From assembly GCA_902619485.1 (NCBI GenBank), contig CACNEF010000001.1:663699-727698 (forward strand): a stretch of DNA of 64,000 bases. The letters are read 5' to 3'. A model generated the notes under the pieces. The model was given only the letters and a program-made list of their open reading frames with translations, had not been told where the DNA came from and made no database searches. Numbering within the stretch: the stretch's first letter is position 1; each line of letters begins with the position of its first letter. The translations under genes were made by a program, and so were the position numbers. The DNA comes from an uncultured SAR116 cluster alpha proteobacterium. GTDB lineage: Bacteria; Pseudomonadota; Alphaproteobacteria; Puniceispirillales; Marisalimonadaceae. Below, in pieces: positions 34,747 to 43,032 of this stretch.

Positions 34747-35091
34747 TTAATTTACAATATCTAGTGCAGTTATTGATGCATCTTGAATTGAGAATGCCCT
34801 AAGTCTAATAAAGGCATTAAATTTATTTTGTAAAATTTTACCAATTCTTTTTAAACATTTATCTCTTTTGTCAATATTTCTAGTCTCTTTATCTCTAAAC
34901 TTCAATTCACCAAATATTTTATAATTTGAGCAGATTATTTTACTCTTAACCCATATAATTTGACAGTTGTTTTTTTCAGCCTCTAACTCTTCTTGGATAA
35001 TATCTATTATGCTTTTTTCTATTGCTTTAACTGCAGAAATTTCAAAAATATTTTCTAAGGTTTCATCTACATGTAAAATTAAAGAAGGCAT
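34747..35091 (-). CDS. 5-carboxymethyl-2-hydroxymuconate isomerase-like tautomerase (CHMI)
   Basis: 114 residues with the start at the ATG at 35091, giving MPSLILHVDETLEN: Pro2 becomes the N-terminal catalytic proline of the tautomerase superfamily after methionine removal. The longer frame (from 35160) would bury this proline and is rejected; AGGA lies upstream of the chosen ATG. The later GELKFRDKETRNIDKRDKCLK and LRAFSIQDAS segments follow the pattern of HpaF, the homoprotocatechuate-pathway isomerase. Other hpa genes are absent, so the real substrate is open. Confidence 0.75.
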   Translation of the reverse strand: MPSLILHVDETLENIFEISAVKAIEKSIIDIIQEELEAEKNNCQIIWVKSKIICSNYKIFGELKFRDKETRNIDKRDKCLKRIGKILQNKFNAFIRLRAFSIQDASITALDIVN

Positions 35092-35187
35092 TTCAAAGAT
35101 CCTATCATTAAATATTTTATTAATTGATATTAATATAATTTTTATATTTAATAGTTTCAAATATTCTTAAAAATAAAGGTTCGGTAA

Positions 35188-36045
35188 ATGGAAAATGAAG
35201 CGCTTGATATTAATCATTTAAATAAATGGTTAGGTAATATAGAGACTGTAACAGATTACCTTACACCAATTGTTGAACAGAGGTACAGAGCAACATTAAA
35301 TATTGATCCAGGCGATCCCAAAATTGGGGAGGATGCAACCTCTGGTTTGCATTGGATGTTAGGTTGGGATTTAAAAAAAAATGACGAACTTGGTGTGGAC
35401 TCTCATCCAGCTAGAGGTGATTTTTTGCCTCCAGTCCCGCTTCCAAGAAGAATGTGGGCAGGGAGTCAGATTAAAGTAATAAAACCTTTAAGAGTAGGTG
35501 ATAAAGTAATAAAAAAATCTAAGGTAGCTGACATAAAGCTAAAGGAAGGTAGAACAGGACAGCTTTGTTTTGTTACTGCAGAATATGAATTTTTAGTTAA
35601 TGAAGAGGTAAGATTGCATGAACTTCATAATATTGTTTACAGAGATGTAACTAAGGCAGGTGGTGGTTCTGGTTATTCAGACACATTACCTGAAGATGCA
35701 GACTATACAGAAACTATTTTTATGCATCCAACAATATTGTTCCGTTATTCAGCAATTGGATTTGTAGGTCATAGAATACATTATGATTATCCATATACTA
35801 AAAATGAAGAGAACTATCCTGATTTAATTGTTCATGGTCCCTTGCAAGCTACTTTTTTATTAAGAGCAGCCGAAAAACTAAAAGGTAAAACGGTAACCTC
35901 TTTTAATCATAAAGTTATGGCTCCTGTTTTTGCAAACAGTAACTATATAATTGGCGCAAAAGAAAACACTGATGGAAGTGTTAGTTGTTGGGGTGCTGTA
36001 AAAGGTACAGGAATGACCATGCAAGCTGAAGCACGTTTTAAATAG
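35188..36045 (+). CDS. Mesaconyl-C4-CoA / itaconyl-CoA hydratase-type protein (FAS1_DH/HTD2-like)
   Basis: 285-residue double-hotdog hydratase. The N-terminal half has the FAS1-dehydratase region (GLHWMLGWD, PPVPLPRRMWAGSQI); the C-terminal GHRIHYDYPYTKNE (about 195-208) is the active-site segment with the HxD pattern of Meh and Ich proteins. Both of those make (S)-citramalyl-CoA, from mesaconyl-C4-CoA or itaconyl-CoA. It opens a tightly packed plus-strand cluster with MmgE/PrpD, CoA-transferase and CitE-type lyase, which fits that role. Which substrate is used cannot be told. Confidence 0.8.
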   Translation: MENEALDINHLNKWLGNIETVTDYLTPIVEQRYRATLNIDPGDPKIGEDATSGLHWMLGWDLKKNDELGVDSHPARGDFLPPVPLPRRMWAGSQIKVIKPLRVGDKVIKKSKVADIKLKEGRTGQLCFVTAEYEFLVNEEVRLHELHNIVYRDVTKAGGGSGYSDTLPEDADYTETIFMHPTILFRYSAIGFVGHRIHYDYPYTKNEENYPDLIVHGPLQATFLLRAAEKLKGKTVTSFNHKVMAPVFANSNYIIGAKENTDGSVSCWGAVKGTGMTMQAEARFK

Positions 36046-36065
36046 ATTTAGGGAAAGGATAAGTT

Positions 36066-37385
36066 ATGTCGATTACAAAATTATTTGGTAGTTACGGATT
36101 TAGTAGTACGCTAGACAGTTTTAATGATGAAATGAAGTTTTTTGCAAAGATGTCTATTCTAGACTGGTGTGGAGTAGCCTATGCAGCAAAACAAGAACCG
36201 GTTTCGAAAATAGTTTCTGAAATGGTTAAAGAAGAAAATGGCGTTAATCAAGCACGAGTGATTTCAACTGGATACAACGTTTCATCAAGAGGCGCAGCTT
36301 TAGCTAATGGAACGACTGGTCATGCATTAGATTATGATGACACTCACTTTCTTTTTGTTGGCCATCCAACTTCAAGTGCATTACCAACTGCTTTAGCCTT
36401 AGGCGAAGAATTAGAATTATCTATAGAAGATTTATTACTTGCTTATATGTCTGGAGTTGAAGTCTCTACTAGAATTGGTCATATCTTAGGCTATTCTCAT
36501 TATAATGCAGGGTTCCATCAAACTGCTACAAGTGGATCATTTGGTGCGACAATTGTTGCATCAAAATTACTAAATTTGAGCGAGGATCAGACAATAAATG
36601 CGCTTGGTTTGGTTTCAACGAGAGCATCTGGAATTAAATCCCAATTTGGTACTATGGGTAAACCGTATCACGCAGGAATGGCTGCATCAAATGGTATTGA
36701 GGCTGCCAAATTATCTAAACTTGGGTTTGTGTCAAGAGAAGATGGTATTGAGTGTGACCAAGGTTTTTTTCAAACTCATGGTTGGGATAAAAAAACTCCT
36801 ACAAGAGCTGTAGAAAACTTAGGAACAGACTTCCTGTTTCCTGAAATTAAGTATAAATTTCATGCTTGTTGTCATGGTCTACATTCTTTCCTAGAAGCAC
36901 TTGAGGAATTAAAACAAGAAAACAACTTTAATCCTGAATCAATTGAAGAGATTGCAATTGAAACTAATCCCTCTTGGCTCAAAGTGTGTAATATTCAAGA
37001 ACCTAAAACTGGTTTGGAATCAAAATTTTCTTATAAATTAACGGCAGCCATGTCAATTTATGGCAAAGACACAGCCGACTTAGGGACGTACAACGATGAT
37101 ATTTGTTTTGATGAAAAAATAAATAATGTTAGGGACAAGGTAAGAATCATACCTAATGACAAATTAACAAATACTCAGTCTTCAATTTCTATTAAAGATG
37201 GAACTAGAGATATAAAAAATAAACATGATTTATCAGACAAGATTGATCAAAATATTTTGGAAAATAAAATTGTTAACAAATCTGTGTCATTGCTATCAAA
37301 AAATAAATCTCATGAAATTTCTACAATCTTAAACTCGCCCTCTGAAAGTAAAGTTTCTTCTTTAGTAGATTGCTTGGTTAGCTAA
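36066..37385 (+). CDS. MmgE/PrpD family protein (paralogue 2)
   Basis: 439 residues. GHALDYDDTHFLFVGHPTSS (about 88-107) is the active-site region, and HYNAGFHQTATSGSFGATI the conserved central motif. Family reactions include dehydration of 2-methylcitrate, decarboxylation of cis-aconitate to itaconate, and epimerisation. Its stop codon's last base is the first base of the next CoA-transferase gene, so co-translation is certain in practice. In this setting, a step that makes or consumes a C5/C6 dicarboxylate is likely. Confidence 0.87.
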   Translation: MSITKLFGSYGFSSTLDSFNDEMKFFAKMSILDWCGVAYAAKQEPVSKIVSEMVKEENGVNQARVISTGYNVSSRGAALANGTTGHALDYDDTHFLFVGHPTSSALPTALALGEELELSIEDLLLAYMSGVEVSTRIGHILGYSHYNAGFHQTATSGSFGATIVASKLLNLSEDQTINALGLVSTRASGIKSQFGTMGKPYHAGMAASNGIEAAKLSKLGFVSREDGIECDQGFFQTHGWDKKTPTRAVENLGTDFLFPEIKYKFHACCHGLHSFLEALEELKQENNFNPESIEEIAIETNPSWLKVCNIQEPKTGLESKFSYKLTAAMSIYGKDTADLGTYNDDICFDEKINNVRDKVRIIPNDKLTNTQSSISIKDGTRDIKNKHDLSDKIDQNILENKIVNKSVSLLSKNKSHEISTILNSPSESKVSSLVDCLVS

Positions 37386-38539
37386 TGGAAAGACAAAATT
37401 CCGGAAAGGATTTAGAAGGTTTATTAGTCGTAACAGTTGAGCAAGCTGTGGCAGCCCCCTATACATCGTGCAGACTGGCAGATGCAGGTGCCAGAGTTAT
37501 AAAAATTGAAAGACCTGAAGGTGATTTTGCCAGAAACTATGATAGCAATGCACTTGGAAATAGCGCTTATTTTGTTTGGTTGAATAGAGGGAAGGAGTCA
37601 ATTGCTTTAGATCTTAAAAACAGTGAGGATTTTAAAATTTTTGAGAATATTATTTCAAAATCCGATATTTTAATCCAAAATTTAGCACCAGGCGCATTTG
37701 ACCGCCTTGGTTTAAATTTAAATGAATTAAGAAAAAAATATCCATCTTTAATTACATGTTCTATTTCTGGATTTGGAGACGAAGGACCATATAAAAACCA
37801 AAAAGCTTATGATATGTTAATTCAAGCTGAAACTGGTGTTATTGATATAACTGGTCTTCCAGATAAAGCTGGCGTTGATGGAAGAGCAAAGGTTGGCCCA
37901 TCAGTCTGTGATATATCCGCAGGGATGACAGCTTATCAAGCAATTTTGCAAGCACTTATAAAAAGAAGTATAAGTGGAAAAGGCAGACATATATCAGTTT
38001 CTATGTTTAATTCGCTCGCAGATTGGATGAACCCTTTCTACCTTGGTTATGTTTATAATAAAAAAATTCCAAAAAGAAATGGAATGACTCACCCAATAAT
38101 CGTTCCCTATGGTGCATATAATTGTAAAGATAATTTGACTATTTTAATTGCTATACAAAATGATAGAGAATGGGTGAGATTTTGTGAAATTGTATTAGAT
38201 GACGAAACCATGGTTAATGACGCTCGATTTAAAACTAACTCAGATCGTGCTACTAATCGAGAATTAACAGAAAAAATTATTCAAGATAAATTTATTACTT
38301 TTAAACGTGAGGAGTTAATTGAAAAACTTGAAGAAGCAAGCGTTGCTTACGGAAGAATATCTGACATGGAACAATTAAAAAACCATCCCCAAAACAATTT
38401 TTTAGAAATTGAAACCAAAAACGGCAAAGTAAAGGTCTTAGGTCCAGGCGCAATACATGACAACCTTATACCAGAAGTTAATAAAATGCCTGAATTAGAT
38501 GAGCATGGGAAAAAAATTAGAACTGAATTTAGTTCTTAA
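37385..38539 (+). CDS. CaiB/BaiF family CoA-transferase (cluster copy A)
   Basis: 384 residues. RLADAGARVIKIERPEGDFAR, WLNRGKESIALDL and KAYDMLIQAETGV (catalytic aspartate in YDMLIQA) mark the class III family; IQNLAPGAFDRLG is another. This is the family of the mesaconyl-CoA C1-C4 CoA-transferase (Mct) and of itaconate-type CoA-transferases. It lies between MmgE/PrpD (1-base overlap) and the CitE-type lyase (14-base gap). Intramolecular transfer or succinyl-CoA-dependent activation are both possible. Confidence 0.9.
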   Translation: MERQNSGKDLEGLLVVTVEQAVAAPYTSCRLADAGARVIKIERPEGDFARNYDSNALGNSAYFVWLNRGKESIALDLKNSEDFKIFENIISKSDILIQNLAPGAFDRLGLNLNELRKKYPSLITCSISGFGDEGPYKNQKAYDMLIQAETGVIDITGLPDKAGVDGRAKVGPSVCDISAGMTAYQAILQALIKRSISGKGRHISVSMFNSLADWMNPFYLGYVYNKKIPKRNGMTHPIIVPYGAYNCKDNLTILIAIQNDREWVRFCEIVLDDETMVNDARFKTNSDRATNRELTEKIIQDKFITFKREELIEKLEEASVAYGRISDMEQLKNHPQNNFLEIETKNGKVKVLGPGAIHDNLIPEVNKMPELDEHGKKIRTEFSS

Positions 38540-38553
38540 AAAAGGAGATAAAT

Positions 38554-39366
38554 TTGAGAAGTATTTTATTTTTACCAACTGATAAAATTGAAAGGTTGCC
38601 CAAGGCTATAGGATCTGGAGCTGATAAAGTTATTTTCGATTTAGAAGATGGTTTGGCCCACGAAAACAAAGCTATTGGAAGATCCAATTTTGCTGATCTA
38701 GCAAATAGAAATTACGACGGTCAAGTAGATAAACTTTTATTACGTATTAATGCTTTAGATACTGAAGAATACCAACATGACATAACAATGTTAAGGTCTT
38801 TACCTTCTCTTCCATACTCTATTGCCATTCCTAAAATAGAGTCTGCTGATGAATGTAGAACTTTCTTAAAGGACCTTGGTGCCAATATATTAATTTTACC
38901 TCAAATTGAAACGCCGCGTGGTATTGCAACTATTGAAAGTTGGGATTGTTCAAACATAGAGTTTTCTGGAATTGGATTTGGGTCAGCTGACTATTGTGCA
39001 TCGACCGGTGGTGATATGGGTAAAGCTAGTTTAGCATACGGAAGGGGTAAAATAATTAATGCTGCTGCATTATACAACACTATTGCTCTTGACGGTGTCT
39101 GGCTAGATTTCAGAGATCCTGATGGGTGTAGAGAAGAAACATTATATGTCAAAACTATGGGTTTCAAAGGACGTTTTGCTATACATCCAGATCAGATTAA
39201 ACCTATTCACGATGCTTACAGACCTACTACAGAAGAACTTGAATGGGCAAAAGGTGTTTTAGAGGAAGCAAAAACAGCAGGTTCTGGTGCTTTTAAATAT
39301 CAAGGCAAAATGGTTGATGCACCTGTGTTAGCGGTTGCAAGATTGATTATATCAAGGGAGGATTAA
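38554..39366 (+). CDS. HpcH/HpaI/CitE family CoA-ester lyase (malyl-/citramalyl-CoA lyase type)
   Basis: 270 residues starting at TTG, after AAAGGAG. RSILFLPTDKIERLPKAI is the usual N-terminus; DKVIFDLEDGLA, LPQIETPRGI (metal-ligand Glu) and FGSADYCASTGGD (metal-ligand Asp) are the CitE-type active-site segments. Such enzymes split (S)-citramalyl-CoA into acetyl-CoA and pyruvate, or malyl- and methylmalyl-CoA into acetyl- or propionyl-CoA and glyoxylate. It is flanked by the hydratases that would supply these esters. Confidence 0.88.
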   Translation: MRSILFLPTDKIERLPKAIGSGADKVIFDLEDGLAHENKAIGRSNFADLANRNYDGQVDKLLLRINALDTEEYQHDITMLRSLPSLPYSIAIPKIESADECRTFLKDLGANILILPQIETPRGIATIESWDCSNIEFSGIGFGSADYCASTGGDMGKASLAYGRGKIINAAALYNTIALDGVWLDFRDPDGCREETLYVKTMGFKGRFAIHPDQIKPIHDAYRPTTEELEWAKGVLEEAKTAGSGAFKYQGKMVDAPVLAVARLIISRED

Positions 39367-39906
39367 ATGGATGAAAATTCTTATGGAATTAAAAAAATAG
39401 GACCCCAAAGGTATAGAGAAGATCCAGGTAGATATTTTGAAGATTTTCAAGTAGGAGATGTATATGAGCATTGGCCCGGTAGAACAGTAAGCGAAGCTGA
39501 TAATATATGGTTTACAAATTTAACAATGAACACTCATCCAATTCACTTTGATGCAAATTACGCCTCTAAATCTGAGTTTGGAAAATATTTAGTTAATTCC
39601 GCTTTTACTTTAGCCCTTGTAACAGGGATGTGTGTTAGTGGCACTAGCCAAAAAGCAATAGCCAACTTGGGATGGGAAGAAATAAAAATACCTGCTCCAG
39701 TGTTTGTTGGAGATACATTATACTCTGAGACGGAAGTTTTAGACAAAAGAGAATCAAAATCAAGACCCACACAGGGTATTGTGAAGGTAAGACACATTGG
39801 TAAAAATCAAGACAAAATTGTTGTAATGGATATGGTAAGATCTTTCCTGGTTGCTAAGCGTGGGCATAGTGTAGTTGATGAAATTATTAAAGAAGCAGCA
39901 AATTAG
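39367..39906 (+). CDS. MaoC family hydratase (methylmalyl-CoA/mesaconyl-CoA type)
   Basis: 179-residue single hotdog hydratase. RYFEDFQVGDVYEHWPGRTV (24-43) and the hydratase-2 motif TMNTHPIHFDANYA (53-66) hold the catalytic Asp/His pair. The close packing, with its ATG directly after the lyase stop, makes it a partner of the lyase. In related clusters this type dehydrates beta-methylmalyl-CoA or hydrates mesaconyl-CoA. It is about half the length of the characterised Mch enzymes, so it probably acts as a dimer of single domains. Confidence 0.86.
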   Translation: MDENSYGIKKIGPQRYREDPGRYFEDFQVGDVYEHWPGRTVSEADNIWFTNLTMNTHPIHFDANYASKSEFGKYLVNSAFTLALVTGMCVSGTSQKAIANLGWEEIKIPAPVFVGDTLYSETEVLDKRESKSRPTQGIVKVRHIGKNQDKIVVMDMVRSFLVAKRGHSVVDEIIKEAAN

Positions 39907-39917
39907 AGAATAATAAT

Positions 39918-41123
39918 ATGGATTTACCTTTATCAGGAGTCAGGGTAATTGCTTTTGAGCAATATGGAGCGGGACCATTTGGCACTCAATATTTAGCTGA
40001 TTTAGGAGCAGACGTAATTAAAGTTGAACCTGCAGGTACAAGTGGTGATTATTTAAGAGCAATTGGTCCTTATTTTATAGATGGTAAAGATAGAAATTCT
40101 GCTTCCAGTATTTTCTTTCAAGCTCTCAATAGAAATAAAAAAAGCATAACTTTAGATATTCTGTCAAATGATGGAAAAAAAATTCTTCAAAAATTAGTTG
40201 AGAATGCTGACGCAGTCGCGAACAATTTAAGAGGGGATGTTCCAGAAAAACTTGGGATTACTTATGATCAGCTTAAACAATATAATAAATCAATTGTTTC
40301 AGCACATTGTTCTGCGTACGGCAGAGAGGGACCAAGAAAAAATTGGCCGGGATATGATTATCTTATGCAAGCAGAGGCTGGGTATTTCTCATTGACAGGC
40401 GAACCTAATGGACCTCCAGCAAGATTTGGTCTTTCAATTGTAGATTATATGTCTGGTTTGACCATGTCATTTGGACTAGTAAGTGCCATACTATCTGCAA
40501 GGTCCAATGGTATTGGAAGAGATGTAGATGTCAATTTGTTTGACACGGCCATGTTTAATCAAAGTTATATGGCAGCCTGGACACTCAACACTGATTTTAA
40601 AAGTAAAAGATTAGATAGATCAGCTCATCCAATTTTAGTTCCTTGTCAATTGTATAAAACTAAAGATGGTTGGATTTACATAATGTGTAATAAGGAAAGT
40701 TTTTGGCCTGTTCTGTGTAAAAAACTTGGTAGGGAGGATCTAATTGACAATTCAAAGTTTGTTGACTTTTCATATAGGCAAAAACATAGAGACGAAATAA
40801 CTAGAATTCTTGATGAAGAATTAATGAAAAAAAATACCTCTGAATGGCTGGACGAGTTTGGAGGAGTTGTTCCAGCAGCTCCAATTTTAAATTTAAAAGA
40901 GTCTTTAGAAAATCCATTTTTAAAAGATAGAAAAAATATCCAAAAATTAAAAACAAAAAGGGGGATTGATATCAGTTTATTGAAAACACCTGTTCATGTT
41001 TCAGATAGCAAATTTCAAGATAAAACCGCCCCAGAACTAGGCGAAGATACATATGATATACTTAAAGAGATAGGTTTTACTGGTGAACAAATATGCACTT
41101 TTAAGAATAAAGGCATAATCTAA
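39918..41123 (+). CDS. CaiB/BaiF family CoA-transferase (cluster copy B)
   Basis: 401 residues. QYLADLGADVIKVEPAGTSG, ALNRNKKSITLDI and GYDYLMQAEAGYFSLTG with the catalytic aspartate are the class III hallmarks. It is clearly diverged from copy A, so the two probably act on different acids: for example, one activating the imported dicarboxylate and one moving CoA within it. It is the last gene before the TRAP transporter; 109 bases separate its stop from dctP. Confidence 0.9.
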   Translation: MDLPLSGVRVIAFEQYGAGPFGTQYLADLGADVIKVEPAGTSGDYLRAIGPYFIDGKDRNSASSIFFQALNRNKKSITLDILSNDGKKILQKLVENADAVANNLRGDVPEKLGITYDQLKQYNKSIVSAHCSAYGREGPRKNWPGYDYLMQAEAGYFSLTGEPNGPPARFGLSIVDYMSGLTMSFGLVSAILSARSNGIGRDVDVNLFDTAMFNQSYMAAWTLNTDFKSKRLDRSAHPILVPCQLYKTKDGWIYIMCNKESFWPVLCKKLGREDLIDNSKFVDFSYRQKHRDEITRILDEELMKKNTSEWLDEFGGVVPAAPILNLKESLENPFLKDRKNIQKLKTKRGIDISLLKTPVHVSDSKFQDKTAPELGEDTYDILKEIGFTGEQICTFKNKGII

Positions 41124-41149
41124 ACAGAATTACATAACATATTAACTAA

Positions 41150-41172
41150 TTAATTGGTTTTATTGCAATTAA
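41150..41172. promoter_or_regulatory. Inverted repeat upstream of the TRAP binding-protein gene
   Basis: TTAATTG at 41150-41156 and CAATTAA at 41166-41172 form a perfect 7-bp inverted repeat with a 9-base centre, in the only long gap of the cluster and about 60 bases ahead of the dctP ATG. The size would suit a dimeric repressor such as a GntR or IclR type. In such AT-rich DNA it may be chance. Confidence 0.25.
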
Positions 41173-41232
41173 GGGTTTACCTGAAAAGCATATCGTTATA
41201 GGTTGTGATTCTAAATATTTGGAGGAAATTTA

Positions 41233-42402
41233 ATGAAATTAAATAAACTATCATTGTTAGGTGCAGCTGGCGCTGTTGCTCTAACTTTTGCAGCTGGAAC
41301 CAATTTAGCTTTAGCTGATGGACATGCTGTAAAACCTATTAAGATGCGTTGGGCTTCTGACCATTCTGGTCCGCCACATCCTGCAGCCATTGCAGAAATG
41401 TTTTTTGCAGAGCAGGTTGAGAAGAAAATTCCTGGTAGTAAAGTTCAGATTTATTGGGCTAAGTCACTTTATAATGTTCCAAAAGGAACTCAAGCTCTTA
41501 CAAAAGGTAATCTTGAGATGATGACTGGTCAATTTGGTAAAACTTCAAGTGTTGAGCCATATGCTAATACTATTGTTGGTGCTGGAAAATTAACATCACC
41601 TGGTGCTATCAATGGCCTTGATGGAACAAAAACTTTTGCTCAATTAAAGAAAGTTTTTAATGACAAGCACGGGATAACTATTTTTGGTTCTGGACATCTA
41701 AGTATGTACATGGGTGCTGGTGCTGTTAAAAGTAGAATGTTAGTTCCTGCTGATTTTGCCGGTAAGAAGGTTAGAAGCATGGGACCAGCTGAAAATGCAT
41801 TGTTAGGAGCTTTAGGTGCAAACCCTACTACAATGGCTTTTGGTGATGTTCCACCTGCTCTTCAAACAGGTGTTATTGATGGACTACTAACAAGTTTAGG
41901 TGGATTTAATGCTACCAAAGAACAAGCTCCATATTTCACAGTTGCTGGAATTAATGGTATTGTTGGTGATTACTACTGGATTGGTGCATCAAATAAATGG
42001 TGGGCAACTCTTGATAAAAAACAACAGGCAGCGCTAACTGATATTATTATGAATGATTTTATTCCTTATCAAAAAGCTATTAATTTTTGTAATGATAAAA
42101 GGTTAGTTGATAAGTTTAAAGTAACTGATAAAAGTGCGCCTGGAATTTATGTGATGAGCCCTGCAGAGGCTGGAGTTCTTCAAGCAAAAGAAGGTGGTGC
42201 AACTAATAACTGGATTAAGTCTAAGGTTGATGCAACTGGAGACAAAATGGTTGATCAGTTCACTGCTGAAGCAAAAGCTCTAGTTGCAGCTAATCCAATG
42301 GGATCAAGTGCTTTAGAAAAGACTGATTGTACAGCGTTTGCCTCCGACTTTGCTAAATTTGCAAAAGGAACAGCTTTATACAAGAAAAAGTCAAGAAAAT
42401 AA
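41233..42402 (+). CDS. dctP: TRAP transporter substrate-binding protein
   Basis: 389-residue periplasmic DctP-type protein. Signal peptide about 1-28 (AAGAVALTFAAG...LALA), then IKMRWASDHSGPPHPA, the usual beginning of the first lobe; PADFAGKKVRSMGPAENALL contains the conserved arginine that binds the ligand carboxylate. Codon use is GC-richer and more even than in neighbours, suggesting high expression. A strong ribosome site (TTGGAGGAAAT) precedes the ATG. It follows the CoA-ester cluster and likely supplies its dicarboxylate substrate. Confidence 0.92.
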   Translation: MKLNKLSLLGAAGAVALTFAAGTNLALADGHAVKPIKMRWASDHSGPPHPAAIAEMFFAEQVEKKIPGSKVQIYWAKSLYNVPKGTQALTKGNLEMMTGQFGKTSSVEPYANTIVGAGKLTSPGAINGLDGTKTFAQLKKVFNDKHGITIFGSGHLSMYMGAGAVKSRMLVPADFAGKKVRSMGPAENALLGALGANPTTMAFGDVPPALQTGVIDGLLTSLGGFNATKEQAPYFTVAGINGIVGDYYWIGASNKWWATLDKKQQAALTDIIMNDFIPYQKAINFCNDKRLVDKFKVTDKSAPGIYVMSPAEAGVLQAKEGGATNNWIKSKVDATGDKMVDQFTAEAKALVAANPMGSSALEKTDCTAFASDFAKFAKGTALYKKKSRK

Positions 42403-42410
42403 ATCAATCA

Positions 42411-42441
42411 AAAAAGGCCTGACTTATGTCAGGCCTTTTTT
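42411..42441 (+). terminator. Attenuating hairpin between dctP and dctQ
   Basis: AAAAAGGCCTGAC at 42411-42423 pairs over 13 bp with GTCAGGCCTTTTT at 42428-42440 around a TTAT loop, followed by more T. It is a textbook rho-independent terminator 8 bases after the dctP stop, yet dctQ and dctM follow on the same strand. It probably lets most transcripts stop after dctP and a minority continue, raising binding protein over permease. Confidence 0.9.
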
Positions 42442-42447
42442 ATTTAG

Positions 42448-43008
42448 ATGATTATCATGGATAATTTTTACAAAATCTCAAACAAAATTCAGTCTTCCAT
42501 CACTGCTATATTAGGTAGATGTTCTGCTTTCCTAATGATAGCAGTCACACTCTTTGCGTTAGCTGAAATTATTAGAAGATATATTTTTGGTGTTGTTTTT
42601 GAATGGGGTCAAGATGCTGTTATTTACATGATGGTTTCTTCAGTTGCCTTTTACATTTGCGTTACACAGATAAATAGGAATCATCTTGTAATGAGTGCTG
42701 TGTTACAACTTTTAAATACAAAAGGTTTTCACAGAACAGTAGGTTTTTGTAAAATTTTTGTTTCTCTCTTTGTTTCTGTATTCACTGGTTCTTTAACATA
42801 TACTGCGTATTCAACGGTTGAATATTCAATACAAATTGGTGAAAGAACTGAGAGTTTATTTTTCTTTATGTGGCCTTTTTATTTTATATTGGCTCTGGGT
42901 ATGGGATTAATGTCTTTAGTAGCCTTTCTTCAATTTATTGAAGATATACATAGTTATATAAAGGGTGACCATTTTACTGCAGAAGTTGAAGCTGCTACTG
43001 ATGTTTAA
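42448..43008 (+). CDS. dctQ: TRAP transporter small permease subunit
   Basis: 186-residue DctQ-type protein with four membrane helices. ALAEIIRRYIFGVVFEWGQD (about 33-52) is the family motif. It follows dctP after a terminator hairpin and precedes dctM by 24 bases. An ATG three codons later is an equal start candidate; no strong ribosome site is seen for either. Confidence 0.88.
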   Translation: MIIMDNFYKISNKIQSSITAILGRCSAFLMIAVTLFALAEIIRRYIFGVVFEWGQDAVIYMMVSSVAFYICVTQINRNHLVMSAVLQLLNTKGFHRTVGFCKIFVSLFVSVFTGSLTYTAYSTVEYSIQIGERTESLFFFMWPFYFILALGMGLMSLVAFLQFIEDIHSYIKGDHFTAEVEAATDV

Positions 43009-43032
43009 TTCTAATAATACAGGAAATGTATA

